DNA of 64,000 nucleotides from Clostridium sp. UBA1056 (GTDB lineage: Bacteria > Bacillota > Clostridia > Clostridiales > Clostridiaceae). Shown in pieces: positions 1 to 7,722 of the stretch (positions are counted from its first letter, which is position 1; each line of letters starts with the position of its first letter). The stretch lies in NCBI GenBank assembly GCA_002316385.1, contig DCDL01000004.1, positions 83,032 through 147,031 on the forward strand. The letters are read 5' to 3'. A program made the position numbers and the translations under genes. Under the pieces are notes generated by a model. That model did not search any database. It was not told the origin of the DNA and was given only the letters and a program-made list of their open reading frames with translations.

Positions 1-77
1 TTGAATAAATACTTTAGTAAATCAATATTCCGAAACGGCTGAACATTAATAATATATGGGCATGCTCAACATTTCTT

Positions 78-115
78 TTAGATTAGTTTATTTTACGAAA
101 GCCCCTTCAACATCT
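78..115. repeat. half-copy of the large inverted-repeat element found at 15626
   Basis: The stretch reads GATTAG, then TTATTTTACGAAAGCCCC. It matches the right arm of the 98-bp inverted repeat at 15626-15723 with about one mismatch in the 18-base core. The left arm is not visible here: the region before it is cut by the window edge or diverged. It lies just downstream of spoIIP and may act as a terminator. Two partial copies are too few to call it a mobile element. Confidence 0.5.
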
Positions 116-124
116 ATCTCTTCT

Positions 125-1147
125 TTATCTTGAATTTAAATACTGTGCAACTACTCTACTCATATACTTCATAGAATTTTTAGCTTCTTGAAGAGTATTA
201 GTATCAGCTCCTACTTCCATTAAAATTGCATTATCACTTAAATCTTGGCTGTAGTAGCTAATTCCACTAGGATAGGTAAATATGCTTCTTTCCCTGATTA
301 AACCTGGATAAGTGTCATTTCCTATGGATATAATGGAATTTAAAGCATTCATATGAGCATTATACCTTGGGTCTTGCTCTGTAGTTACAAACATGACCTT
401 GGCTATAGAATCATTTTCCACAGTATCGGTTACATATTCCTTTTTAGGTCCTCCATCTCTATGAAGGTCTATTATAAGATCAAAATCTCCGTAAGTATTT
501 AAATGATTGGTTAGAGTTACCCTAGACTTTTCATAGGATCTATTGTAGTCGGCATCATGAATAGTCTTATCATGAATAACTGTAAAACCTAAAGATTCTA
601 GATTAGCAGTAAGCTCATCTCCAACAGCTGCTACTGTGGTCGATAATCCACTGTTTCCCTCTGCATAAGCTTCATTAGTATGTGTATGATATATTAATAT
701 TTTCTTCTTTGAATTATCCTCTGGATTTCCAATTACTTCAACGGATCGCTCCACCTTATTTACGTCCGTATCTGTTAATTCAAATGGATTTATTGCAATC
801 TGCTTTACTACCTTAGCATGTTCCTTTACATTTTCTAGGGCAGTTTTATCCTTTAGGTTCTCTTCATCTAAAAAGCTTATTTCTTTTCTAACTATCTCTA
901 AAGGATTCCATGTGAATTTACCTATAAACTTAGTATCATCCTTGTTTACTGCAGGCTTGAAAATACTTACACTTTCTCCAATAAGCTTCATAAAAAAATT
1001 AGTTTTATTAATACTTTCTAAGTTATTATCATCCAATGCTTGTGTAGACCTTGATAGAACTATAGATATTATCATAACTACTGCTATTATAATTAGCATA
1101 GCTCTAGAGTAATACTTTCCAGCATTTGTCGTCCTTTTGTTATTCAC
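125..1147 (-). CDS. spoIIP: stage II sporulation protein P (SpoIIP)
   Basis: SpoIIP is a membrane-anchored peptidoglycan amidase/endopeptidase. With SpoIID and SpoIIM it thins the septal wall and drives membrane migration during engulfment in the mother cell. The 340-residue protein has one N-terminal membrane segment (about 17-32) and an extracytoplasmic amidase domain. Visible metal-site elements are HTHTNEAY (154-161), LHRDGG (228-233) and the late glutamate in LMEVGAD (E311), as expected of the family. The start follows a run of G (GGGGGGATAAGG). It lies downstream of gpr on the same strand, the usual gpr-spoIIP order in clostridia, but 261 bp and a hairpin separate them. Confidence 0.93.
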   Translation of the reverse strand: MNNKRTTNAGKYYSRAMLIIIAVVMIISIVLSRSTQALDDNNLESINKTNFFMKLIGESVSIFKPAVNKDDTKFIGKFTWNPLEIVRKEISFLDEENLKDKTALENVKEHAKVVKQIAINPFELTDTDVNKVERSVEVIGNPEDNSKKKILIYHTHTNEAYAEGNSGLSTTVAAVGDELTANLESLGFTVIHDKTIHDADYNRSYEKSRVTLTNHLNTYGDFDLIIDLHRDGGPKKEYVTDTVENDSIAKVMFVTTEQDPRYNAHMNALNSIISIGNDTYPGLIRERSIFTYPSGISYYSQDLSDNAILMEVGADTNTLQEAKNSMKYMSRVVAQYLNSR

Positions 1148-1326
1148 CTTATCCCCCCCTGTTTGCGTTATACATAGGTATAATTAGTTATTCTAATAAT
1201 GTATATGAGATAAAAATAAATTTTATTACTTTTATAGGTTATACCCCTCAGGGTTAAATGAAATGAAATCAAATTTAATGTAGGTTGATAAATAATCTAT
1301 TGAAAAGTAATCTTCTGCTATAAATA

Positions 1327-1373
1327 AAATGTTGAACTATCATTTTAATAATGTAAATGACGGTTCAACATTT
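1327..1373 (-). terminator. hairpin downstream of gpr
   Basis: AAATGTTGAAC (1327-1337) pairs with GTTCAACATTT (1363-1373), and an inner CATTT/AAATG pair extends the stem. It lies 36 bp past the gpr stop and is the likely gpr terminator. The rest of 1148-1408 is AT-rich and shows no gene. Confidence 0.6.
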
Positions 1374-1408
1374 ATCTAATATATATTAACTTCTAAATCT
1401 TAGCTTAT

Positions 1409-2422
1409 TTAATTTAAATATGTGTTTATATCATCCAAAGTTAGAGCTGGCTGAAGCGATATATTGATGCCATTGGCAATTATTTTAGATACACTATCTA
1501 TGACCTTATCAATATCTTTAGGAGTTACTACCATGCCACCTAAATCTGGGTCTAAAACCTCTCTAATTAAGGCTTGCCTTTCATCTCTATCTACTTCTTT
1601 AAGCATATTGTAAAAAGCACTTCCCTTAGTGGAAGATTTAATTAAACTATCTAAAACTAAGTCTATAGTATCATTAGCTATAGTTCCTGCATCAACCACT
1701 GTAGGTACACCTATGGCTATCACAGGAACTCCCAGAGTTTCCTTACTAAGCTCTAATCTACTATTACCTACTCCTGCTCCTGGAGCTATGCCCGTATTAC
1801 CTATCTGAATAGTTTTATTTACTCTCTTAGTTTTTCTAGAAGCAAGAGCATCTATACAGATTATAATACTTGGCTTCACCTTATCTACTATACCTTTTAT
1901 AATCTCACTAGTTTCCATACCTGTAAGTCCTAAAACTCCTGGAGATATAGCACATACTGGTACTACACCTTCATCTATACTATCTGGCACATATTCCTTT
2001 AGATGCCTACTTACCATTATCTTTGATACTACCTTTGGTCCTACTGCATCAGCAGTGATATTCCAGTTTCCTAAGCCAACTACTAAGGCTATCATATCAT
2101 CTTTTAAATCTATTAATTTTGATAATTCCTTGGCCATAACTTCACTTACATCGATTATTCTCTGACCATCATAATATACAAACTCTGGGAATTCTAAAGT
2201 TATGTATTTACCTATAGGTTTTCCTATGGTTTTAGCTCCATTTTCGTCTAATATTTTAACAGAAGTAACCCTAACATTATTATCTATGTATTCATCTGAC
2301 TCTACTCCTGATAATTTTCCAGGGTTATTTTCACTATAAATTTCCTTAGCTTCTAAGGCTAAGTCTGTCCTAACACTATAAACTACTTCTTCTTTATCTT
2401 TTGTTTTTTTCTCTTTTACCAT
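1409..2422 (-). CDS. gpr: germination protease GPR
   Basis: GPR degrades the small acid-soluble spore proteins (SASP) in the first minutes of germination, freeing DNA and supplying amino acids. It is made as a zymogen in the forespore. The 337-residue length fits the family. The N-terminal segment ending near YSVRTDLALEA (about 15-25) matches the known propeptide-processing region. The GLGNWNITADAVGPK stretch (about 116-130) and the IDALASRK stretch (about 195-202) are typical family blocks. A GAGGTG Shine-Dalgarno site lies 6 bp before the ATG. It is divergent from rpsT, and spoIIP follows downstream. Confidence 0.95.
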   Translation of the reverse strand: MVKEKKTKDKEEVVYSVRTDLALEAKEIYSENNPGKLSGVESDEYIDNNVRVTSVKILDENGAKTIGKPIGKYITLEFPEFVYYDGQRIIDVSEVMAKELSKLIDLKDDMIALVVGLGNWNITADAVGPKVVSKIMVSRHLKEYVPDSIDEGVVPVCAISPGVLGLTGMETSEIIKGIVDKVKPSIIICIDALASRKTKRVNKTIQIGNTGIAPGAGVGNSRLELSKETLGVPVIAIGVPTVVDAGTIANDTIDLVLDSLIKSSTKGSAFYNMLKEVDRDERQALIREVLDPDLGGMVVTPKDIDKVIDSVSKIIANGINISLQPALTLDDINTYLN

Positions 2423-2537
2423 TATTGTTACACCTCACTTGTAGGATTTCCATATTGTTTATCTATATACTATTCTATATATTTAGTTTTTCCCAAAGTT
2501 TCTTTCATATACTAATAAGGTTAAAGGTAAATTCTAC

Positions 2538-2566
2538 TTGAAGTACTTATAATTTAATGTTATAAT
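2538..2566 (+). promoter_or_regulatory. sigma-A type promoter of rpsT
   Basis: TTGAAG (2538-2543), a 17-bp spacer and TATAAT (2561-2566) form a near-consensus vegetative promoter. The predicted start leaves an untranslated leader of about 75 nt before rpsT, including a GCAG/CTGC hairpin. The leader could bind S20, but nothing more shows that. Confidence 0.75.
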
Positions 2567-2650
2567 AGCTTTTGTTATATGAAACTCGTAAGCAGACTTC
2601 CCCAAAGCTGCCGCTGAGAGATGATAAAACTACAAGGGGGTGAATTAATA

Positions 2651-2917
2651 ATGGCAAACATTAAGTCAGCTAAAAAAAGAATCAAAGTTACTCAAGCTAA
2701 AACTATGAGAAACACTATGATAAAGTCTTCTTTAAAGACAACTATAAAGAAATTTGAAGCTGTTGTAGCTAGCAACGACGTTGCTGCTGCTCAAGAAAAC
2801 TTTAAAAATGTAGTTAAAGCCCTTGACATGGCTGCTTCTAAAGGCATAATACATAAGAATAAAGCAGCTAAGAAAAAATCTAGATTAGCAGCTAAATTAA
2901 ATGGATTATCTGCTTAA
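2651..2917 (+). CDS. rpsT: 30S ribosomal protein S20
   Basis: S20 binds 16S rRNA early in 30S assembly. The 88-residue basic protein begins [12 protein letters not shown] and ends in a Lys/Ala-rich helix, as in other bacteria. I place the start at 2651. AAGGGGGTG sits 8-16 bases ahead of this ATG, and an upstream in-frame ATG at 2621 would add ten residues without homology. It is monocistronic, with its own promoter and terminator, and points away from gpr. Confidence 0.97.
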   Translation: MANIKSAKKRIKVTQAKTMRNTMIKSSLKTTIKKFEAVVASNDVAAAQENFKNVVKALDMAASKGIIHKNKAAKKKSRLAAKLNGLSA

Positions 2918-2923
2918 TAAATA

Positions 2924-2956
2924 AACCGGTGTTTCCACCGGTTATTTGTTTTTTTG
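2924..2956 (+). terminator. rho-independent terminator of rpsT
   Basis: AACCGGT (2924-2930) and ACCGGTT (2937-2943) form a 7-bp stem with a 6-nt loop, followed by ATTTGTTTTTTT. Confidence 0.85.
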
Positions 2957-3050
2957 ATATATAAGTTTTATTGAAGTTTCTACATTAAATTTTCTTATAA
3001 TCCTGGATTGCACTAAGGAATATTAATAAATTTTATTTATTGGAATCTAT
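2955..3050 (+). repeat. intergenic AT-rich imperfect palindrome, copy A
   Basis: About 95 bp running from ATATAAGTTTTATTGAAGTTTC to AATATTAATAAATTTTATTTATTGG, with ends that are imperfect inverted repeats of each other. The same succession occurs reversed at about 5990-6098 and, more diverged, at about 38730-38832. It sits in the rpsT/holA convergent gap. Function unknown. Confidence 0.55.
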
Positions 3051-3069
3051 CTATTATTCGACTTGTTTC

Positions 3070-4095
3070 TTATCTATTCATCATAGTTTTCACCATCAGC
3101 ATTTCAATGGCATTTTTTTGATCTACAGATTTACTCTTAATTTCACTTTCTGTATTAATACATATTTCTATATTCTTCTTTAAAGCTTCCTCTGAGAACT
3201 TCTTGCTTTGAATTATCATCTTATCAGCAATATACGGATTTAAGCTATATTCCTTTACTATTTCCTCTTTTCTAGCTCCTTTTCCAACCTTTATCCTTAA
3301 AGCAAATAAAAGCTTAAACTGACGCTCTATCATAGATAAAATTTTAGGTGGTTTTTCGCCTCTATATATTAACTGATTTAAAGTATCTATAGCTGCCTTT
3401 ATATTTCTTTCTGAAAGGTAGGATACTAGGTTAAATATATCATTCTCCTTTTCATAGGGCGACATCTTTATTATATCTTCTCTAGTAACGTCTCTTCCCT
3501 CAGTATATAAAATGAGCTTCTCTATTTCATTATTCACTATGCTCATATTATTTTCAATGATGGAACAAAAATATCCAAGCTCACTTTTTCCTATGGATTT
3601 TCCCTTTTCTTCAAATATGGATTTTACTTTACTTTGAAATCCCATACCTTTTAGCTTATCAATTTTTACAATCTCACATACATTTTGGAGCTTTTTCACC
3701 TTATTACTAAGCTTTTCTCTATCATCTTCAAATACATAATACATAATTAAAAAGGTGTAGGGAGGTATATCTTTTAGGTAGTTTCTAAGGTTCTCTATAT
3801 CATTTGCCCTATCTTCACCCTTTCCATCTCTTAAAAAGTTAGCCCTAAAGATTTCCACCATTCTATAATCACTCATAAAGGGTATAGTTTCACAATTATT
3901 TATTAAATTATCTATATCAATCTTATCTCCAGAAATCTTATTATAGTTAAAATCAGCAAAATTTTTATCTATCTTTAAATTTCTTATTTTATTTATACTG
4001 ATCTTTATAAGCTCTTCATCTGAACCACAAAATATATAGCAATTCTTTAGTTTATTTTCTTTTAAGTCTTTTTCAAACTGTTCCAAGGTTATCAA
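3070..4095 (-). CDS. holA: DNA polymerase III delta subunit
   Basis: HolA opens the beta clamp within the clamp-loader complex. About 341 residues fits the family. The N-terminal half has the NCYIFCGSDEELI stretch, a degenerate P-loop of the AAA+ fold, and the C-terminal collar domain runs from about 210. I choose a TTG start at 4095 because GGAGG lies 8 bases ahead of it; a GTG at 4110 lacks a site. It follows comEC by a short gap, the conserved comEC-holA order, and converges on rpsT. Confidence 0.93.
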   Translation of the reverse strand: MITLEQFEKDLKENKLKNCYIFCGSDEELIKISINKIRNLKIDKNFADFNYNKISGDKIDIDNLINNCETIPFMSDYRMVEIFRANFLRDGKGEDRANDIENLRNYLKDIPPYTFLIMYYVFEDDREKLSNKVKKLQNVCEIVKIDKLKGMGFQSKVKSIFEEKGKSIGKSELGYFCSIIENNMSIVNNEIEKLILYTEGRDVTREDIIKMSPYEKENDIFNLVSYLSERNIKAAIDTLNQLIYRGEKPPKILSMIERQFKLLFALRIKVGKGARKEEIVKEYSLNPYIADKMIIQSKKFSEEALKKNIEICINTESEIKSKSVDQKNAIEMLMVKTMMNR

Positions 4096-4136
4096 AGAAA
4101 ATTCCTCCACTCTATAAATTCACTGTAATATCTATT

Positions 4137-5921
4137 CTAGTGAACATAATTATGATATATTTTCCCACCAATAAGTTTGTAACTTTCATAATAATGTCCT
4201 AGATTAATTTCTTCTCTTTTTCTATTAATCCTTATTATATCATAATTCGAGTTTCTTGATGAAGAGTTACTTTCATAACAGCACTGAACAGCCTCCTTTT
4301 CACAGTCCTTATCTATAATTATATTACTAATTTTCCCTTTATAACTTATATCTAAAGTCATTTTATTATCCTTATCCCCTATTTTTATACTACAATTCTT
4401 TGAAAGCTTTAAATTTATATCCTCTTCAAATTCATCATAAATTCTATCTAATTCCCCATGATTTTCATAGACATACTTTAGCTTTACCTTTTTGGGGCTA
4501 ACCATTACTCTTTTAGTTCCATAATCTATTTCTACAATATCAGTATTTTTACCAGCTATAAAATTTATTTCAGGGTAAATTATGTATTGTTCCTTTATAG
4601 TCAAAAGAAACAATAGTATAGGTAAATACTTTAATGACTTTACCCCTTTTCTTATGAGGATATAACTAAGGTATAGTGCAAGCACCATGATACCCTCTAT
4701 GTAAGTAAATTCTAGCGGTAGTGGTAAAATATTTGCTAATAACTCCTCCATAGTATTAATTATAAGTAGTACTGAATTCGTTATTAAGGATAAAAGGTTA
4801 AATATTATTGGAATTCTACTAAACACAAAAAGAAGATTCCCTAATACTAACAAAAACGTATAAAATGGAATCAATAATAGATTAGAAATGAAACCACCTA
4901 AGCTCACGCTATTAAATCTTAATATTATATAGGGAGTAGTAAATACCATGGAACTAAGAGTTAAGCTAAAAGATGATGATATGAAATCTGGTAACCTGTA
5001 AAGCTTTCTTTTAATCTTATTATTTAAAGTAAAAATCCCTAATACTGCTAAAAAACTAAGAACATAACCTATGTCTAGTATGTAGTAAGGCTTTATTAAA
5101 AGTAATATAAATGCTGCAAAAGCTAGAGCTGATACACCTTCGTAGGTCTTTTTTATCTTGGGACTTAACACTAATAAAAGTATCATTATAAAGGCTCTAA
5201 AAGTAGAGCTTTTTCCTCCAGTAAAAATCACATAAAATAAAAGTATTGCTAGAGCTAGCTTATATCCAACTATACCTTGAAGTACTTGATAAATCAAAGA
5301 CACATGTAGTCCAGATACACTTATTATGTGGGATATACCCAAAACACCAAATTCTTCTCTTTTATCATAATCGATATAACTATCATCACCACCACTTACT
5401 GCTAGTAAAATTGCAGCTCCCTCTGGATCTATAGTAGTCAGTAGCTTATTATAAAGCTGACTTTTTATCATATATCCCTTATATATTAGATCTTCCCTTA
5501 AAGGCTTAGAATCAATTAAATTATAATCTCCTATAATTCCTCTACTATAGTCTACCTTTCTCTGAAATTCTCCTTTTAATATGTACTGTCTTCCTAGTTG
5601 AAGACTTCCCTCATTAGAAAAAATTCTAATTCTTCTATTTTGTAAACTACCAATATAATAATTTGTTCCTTTATCTACTATCCTACACTTAACATTTTCA
5701 TCTATATTTATTCCATAAAAATATATAATGCAGTTTATGAAAAATAGAATAGAAAATCCCATGACTATAAAAGCTAATGTTTTCTTAAAACCCTTCTTTA
5801 ATAAAATCATATAAATTATTATAAAACCTATAGTCGGGAAGATTCCCATATATCTATATAGAAAATATATAGTGCATCCGAAAACTGCTCCTATACATAT
5901 CTGAACCATTGATTTATCCAT
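4137..5921 (-). CDS. comEC: ComEC/Rec2-family competence membrane protein lacking the hydrolase domain
   Basis: ComEC forms the inner-membrane channel for single-stranded DNA during natural transformation. The protein is about 594 residues, against roughly 750-800 in Bacillus. It has N-terminal membrane segments, a soluble OB-like region (about 65-140), then the competence domain with HIISVSGLHVSLI and many further helices. After the last helix (about residue 455) only some 140 polar residues remain, and none of the HxHxDH or other metallo-beta-lactamase motifs is visible. The ATG at 5921 has GGGTGAT ahead of it; an upstream GTG at 5948 is possible. comEA lies 7.5 kb away beyond the sel genes. 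Whether DNA uptake works is not known from this. Confidence 0.88.
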   Translation of the reverse strand: MDKSMVQICIGAVFGCTIYFLYRYMGIFPTIGFIIIYMILLKKGFKKTLAFIVMGFSILFFINCIIYFYGINIDENVKCRIVDKGTNYYIGSLQNRRIRIFSNEGSLQLGRQYILKGEFQRKVDYSRGIIGDYNLIDSKPLREDLIYKGYMIKSQLYNKLLTTIDPEGAAILLAVSGGDDSYIDYDKREEFGVLGISHIISVSGLHVSLIYQVLQGIVGYKLALAILLFYVIFTGGKSSTFRAFIMILLLVLSPKIKKTYEGVSALAFAAFILLLIKPYYILDIGYVLSFLAVLGIFTLNNKIKRKLYRLPDFISSSFSLTLSSMVFTTPYIILRFNSVSLGGFISNLLLIPFYTFLLVLGNLLFVFSRIPIIFNLLSLITNSVLLIINTMEELLANILPLPLEFTYIEGIMVLALYLSYILIRKGVKSLKYLPILLFLLTIKEQYIIYPEINFIAGKNTDIVEIDYGTKRVMVSPKKVKLKYVYENHGELDRIYDEFEEDINLKLSKNCSIKIGDKDNKMTLDISYKGKISNIIIDKDCEKEAVQCCYESNSSSRNSNYDIIRINRKREEINLGHYYESYKLIGGKIYHNYVH

Positions 5922-5989
5922 AATATCACCCTGTAATATCATTGCCACCCTTAGATATTGTAATTCAAATTAATGGAATATTATTTAAA

Positions 5990-6098
5990 ATATATAAACC
6001 TCAATAAATAAAATTCATTAATATTTATTAATGTAATATAGATTATAAGCAAATTTTATGTAGAAACTTTAATAAAACTTATATATTTTAAATTATTC
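5990..6098 (-). repeat. intergenic AT-rich imperfect palindrome, copy B
   Basis: Read on the minus strand it gives ATATAAGTTTTATTAAAGTTTCTAC, ATAAAATTTGCTTATAATC and ATATTAATGAATTTTATTTATTG. These track copy A (2955-3050) block by block with about 80-90% identity in the blocks. It abuts the 5' end of comEC. Confidence 0.55.
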
Positions 6099-6149
6099 TA
6101 CTAAATTTATATATGAGATGTTTAAAACTTATATTACTTGTCTATAATT

Positions 6150-6352
6150 TAGGTAATCCTAAAATTTATAAGTTTTGTAAATGTGATTCTTAACTTTATA
6201 TGGAGTTTTTCTCCATATAAAGATTAGAATTCGTTATCCAATACCTACTTGTCCTTATTCACTAAGTGCATTATAGCAAGTAGGCATGGGACAAATCTAT
6301 GTGCTTATACGAAAGAAAGAGGAAGTGGCAAAGTGTCACTTCCTCTTTCTTT
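6150..6352 (+). ncRNA. candidate structured RNA or leader, unidentified
   Basis: Three strong elements occur in order on the plus strand. A 12-bp hairpin at 6194-6222 (CTTTATATGGAG / CTCCATATAAAG) is extended by ATTCT/AGAAT. CCTACTTG (6244-6251) pairs with CAAGTAGG (6277-6284), while the overlapping TTGTCC (6249-6254) could instead pair with GGACAA (6289-6294). A perfect 16-bp terminator-like hairpin lies at 6312-6352. No ORF covers it. It ends about 150 bp before the lipoprotein start, so it may be a separate small RNA or a leader with two alternative folds. I could not match it to a known class; the plus-strand assignment rests on the terminator. Confidence 0.4.
6312..6352 (+). terminator. 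strong 16-bp terminator-like hairpin
   Basis: AAAGAAAGAGGAAGTG (6312-6327) pairs perfectly with CACTTCCTCTTTCTTT (6337-6352), and the downstream flank is AT-rich. The arms suit either strand; the T-richer side is downstream on plus. Confidence 0.7.
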
Positions 6353-6499
6353 AATATTTATATCTCCAAATTAAAGTGATTGCACTTTTACTTTAATAGT
6401 TTAAGCTATATAATTTATTCCTATTTAATCCACAAGTTCATAACTATTCCACCTACTCTACGCATATATTATACTTAGTATATTAGGAGGAGTAAAATC

Positions 6500-6958
6500 A
6501 TGAAAAAACTCATATTACTTTTAATTACTATCGCACTTTCTATTGGATTAATGGCTTGAAATTCATCTACTCAAGACTCTTTAGAAGATAGTAAGTCAGT
6601 AGTTGAAAATCACTTTATATATCAAAACGAGAAAAATAAAGATAAACTATTAACCACCTTAACAAATCATTATAAACAAGGTAATACTGACTGGGAATTG
6701 GATAACTTAGGCAGCATCAAAATTGTGAACATAAATGAAGAATTGAATGAGGGCATTAGAAATAATTATCTTAGAAATGGAAGAGGAAGCATTAATAACA
6801 TAGCTTCTGAAAATCTTAAGGTTTATAAGGTAGACTATGAAGTAAAATATAACCGTGATGGTATAGGACCTCAGGATAGTGGAACATATGAATGGTGGTA
6901 TTTTCTTATTAGAGAAAATGAAAACTCTCCTTGGCTAATAGATGATTTTGGTGTTTAA
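6500..6958 (+). CDS. putative lipoprotein with in-frame UGA at the lipobox cysteine (selenoprotein candidate or pseudogene)
   Basis: The ATG at 6500 has a strong site (AGGAGGAGTAAAATC). It encodes a lipoprotein signal: MKK, a hydrophobic core LILLLITIALSIG, then LMA. The next codon (6557-6559, codon 20) is TGA where the lipobox requires cysteine (TGT/TGC). The frame then stays open for 132 codons to 6958, giving 152 residues if read through. The mature part starts with a Ser/Asp-rich linker and continues VVENHFIYQNEKNKDKLL, which recalls the clostridial DUF4829 lipoproteins (from memory, moderate certainty). A possible Sec-insertion hairpin follows: CTACT (6567-6571) with AGTAG (6598-6602), and GACT (6575-6578) with AGTC (6594-6597). 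The genome encodes tRNA-Sec, SelA, SelB and SelD nearby. The alternative is a fresh nonsense mutation. A TTG at 6698 has no ribosome site and is not a credible start. Confidence 0.6.
6564..6605 (+). promoter_or_regulatory. possible bacterial SECIS hairpin
   Basis: Two stacked stems, 5 bp (6567-6571/6598-6602) and 4 bp (6575-6578/6594-6597) with a CAA bulge, begin 8 nt after the UGA. The apical loop starts about 20 nt after it and contains G residues, in the range described for bacterial SECIS elements. AT-rich sequence often forms such stems, so this is only suggestive. Confidence 0.35.
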
Positions 6959-7026
6959 ATAATTACTTATTCTTAGAAGTAGTTATAAATATATAACTAT
7001 ACAAAAAGTTAAATATTTATATATGG

Positions 7027-7066
7027 AGCATTTTAACATTTTAACTAGTTAAAATGTTAAAATGCT
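7027..7066. repeat. 40-bp perfect palindrome without spacer
   Basis: Every base from 7027 to 7046 is complementary to its mirror from 7066 to 7047; the centre is CTAG. Each arm contains ATTTTAAC twice in tandem. It lies between the plus-strand lipoprotein and a minus-strand ORF remnant. It could be a bidirectional terminator, a protein-binding site, or the scar of an element. Confidence 0.9.
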
Positions 7067-7345
7067 GGTTAATTCATATAGAGTTAAGTGAATGCCATTT
7101 ATGATCTCAACTATGTTACTGGCAGGTACTTTGGAAGAAATTCGGGCAAATAATTTTACCAAAGCTTTTCCTTTTATTTTGCAAAATGTTGACTGTTTAT
7201 GTACAAGCTTATAATTCTCATCTATCATATTAAAAAATTTACATTTATGAATAAGTGTATTAAGAACTACTGTTGCCAAAGCATCATGTCCAATGGCCAG
7301 TCCATTTCATTTTTCAATAAAACTAAAATACTACATATCCATTTC
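7049..7345 (-). pseudogene. unidentified decayed ORF
   Basis: A 76-codon open frame (7049-7279, TTG start, no ribosome site) continues upstream through one in-frame TGA to a stop near 7345. The upstream part reads YFSFIEK, stop, NGLAIGHDALATVVLNTL. No start codon with a ribosome site is visible, and the 3' end runs into the 40-bp palindrome. I do not recognise the family. A transposase or ATP-binding IS protein fragment is possible but unproven. It is most likely a remnant, though the in-frame TGA is worth noting in an organism that uses selenocysteine. Confidence 0.35.
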
Positions 7346-7428
7346 TGGATAATACGGTAATTTTAATAAAGTATTGATTATTATTAAGTCTTTATTTAAG
7401 AAGATTTCAAATTAACTGACTTTTTTTC

Positions 7429-7578
7429 TTAATATAGAATCATAATCACAAATTCAATTTTCCCACTCTTTGATATTCTTCCAAAAGAATTAACCTTTTT
7501 AAATCCTATTCGTTTATGTACTTTTATTGCATGTTGATTAAAAGTTACTACAGTCAAAGGAAACCCTTTTAATAATAA
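7429..7578 (-). pseudogene. 3' fragment of a GNAT acetyltransferase gene
   Basis: The frame ending in TAA at 7429 encodes about 49 residues containing FPLTVVTFNQHAIKVHKRIGF and then FGRISKSGKIEF. This is the C-terminal part of a GNAT-fold N-acetyltransferase, where N..AI..Y.+.GF contacts acetyl-CoA. Upstream is an in-frame TAG and no N-terminal half, so it is a 5'-deleted remnant. It lies among other decayed pieces between the lipoprotein gene and the sel operon. Confidence 0.6.
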
Positions 7579-7590
7579 CTATATATAGCT

Positions 7591-7722
7591 CTAATTTACC
7601 CAATAATAAGTCTTAAGCCCATATACAATTAATACTGTTATAAGTACCGATATAAGTCCATATATTGTTATATAGTAAAACCATGTTGAGAAAGCTTTTA
7701 AGAGTAGTATTAAGTTATTCAT
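7591..7722 (-). CDS. 43-residue membrane peptide
   Basis: The ATG at 7722 is preceded by a very strong site (AGGAGGTTAACA). It encodes MNNLILLLKAFSTW, then a long hydrophobic stretch (about residues 15-36, YYITIYGLISVLITVLIVYGL) and a short KTYYWVN tail. The single membrane segment and length resemble small inner-membrane peptides, including some type I toxins, but no antitoxin RNA is evident. I do not recognise a family. The ribosome site makes translation likely. Its stop lies just upstream of the acetyltransferase fragment, which is in the same frame. Confidence 0.5.
   Translation of the reverse strand: MNNLILLLKAFSTWFYYITIYGLISVLITVLIVYGLKTYYWVN

Larger units (their letters stand above)
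5922..6499. other. intergenic region between comEC and the lipoprotein gene
   Basis: No ORF is supported. It contains repeat copy B, a second dyad (AAAACTTATA near 6124 with TATAAGTTTT near 6168) and the candidate structured RNA ending at 6352. From 6353 to 6499 it is the AT-rich upstream region of the lipoprotein gene, with a TATTAT box near 6470. Confidence 0.6.

Noticed and set aside
6698..6958. Lipoprotein remnant translated from the TTG at 6698
   Set aside because: No ribosome site precedes this TTG, and the coding frame clearly begins at 6500 with a signal peptide.
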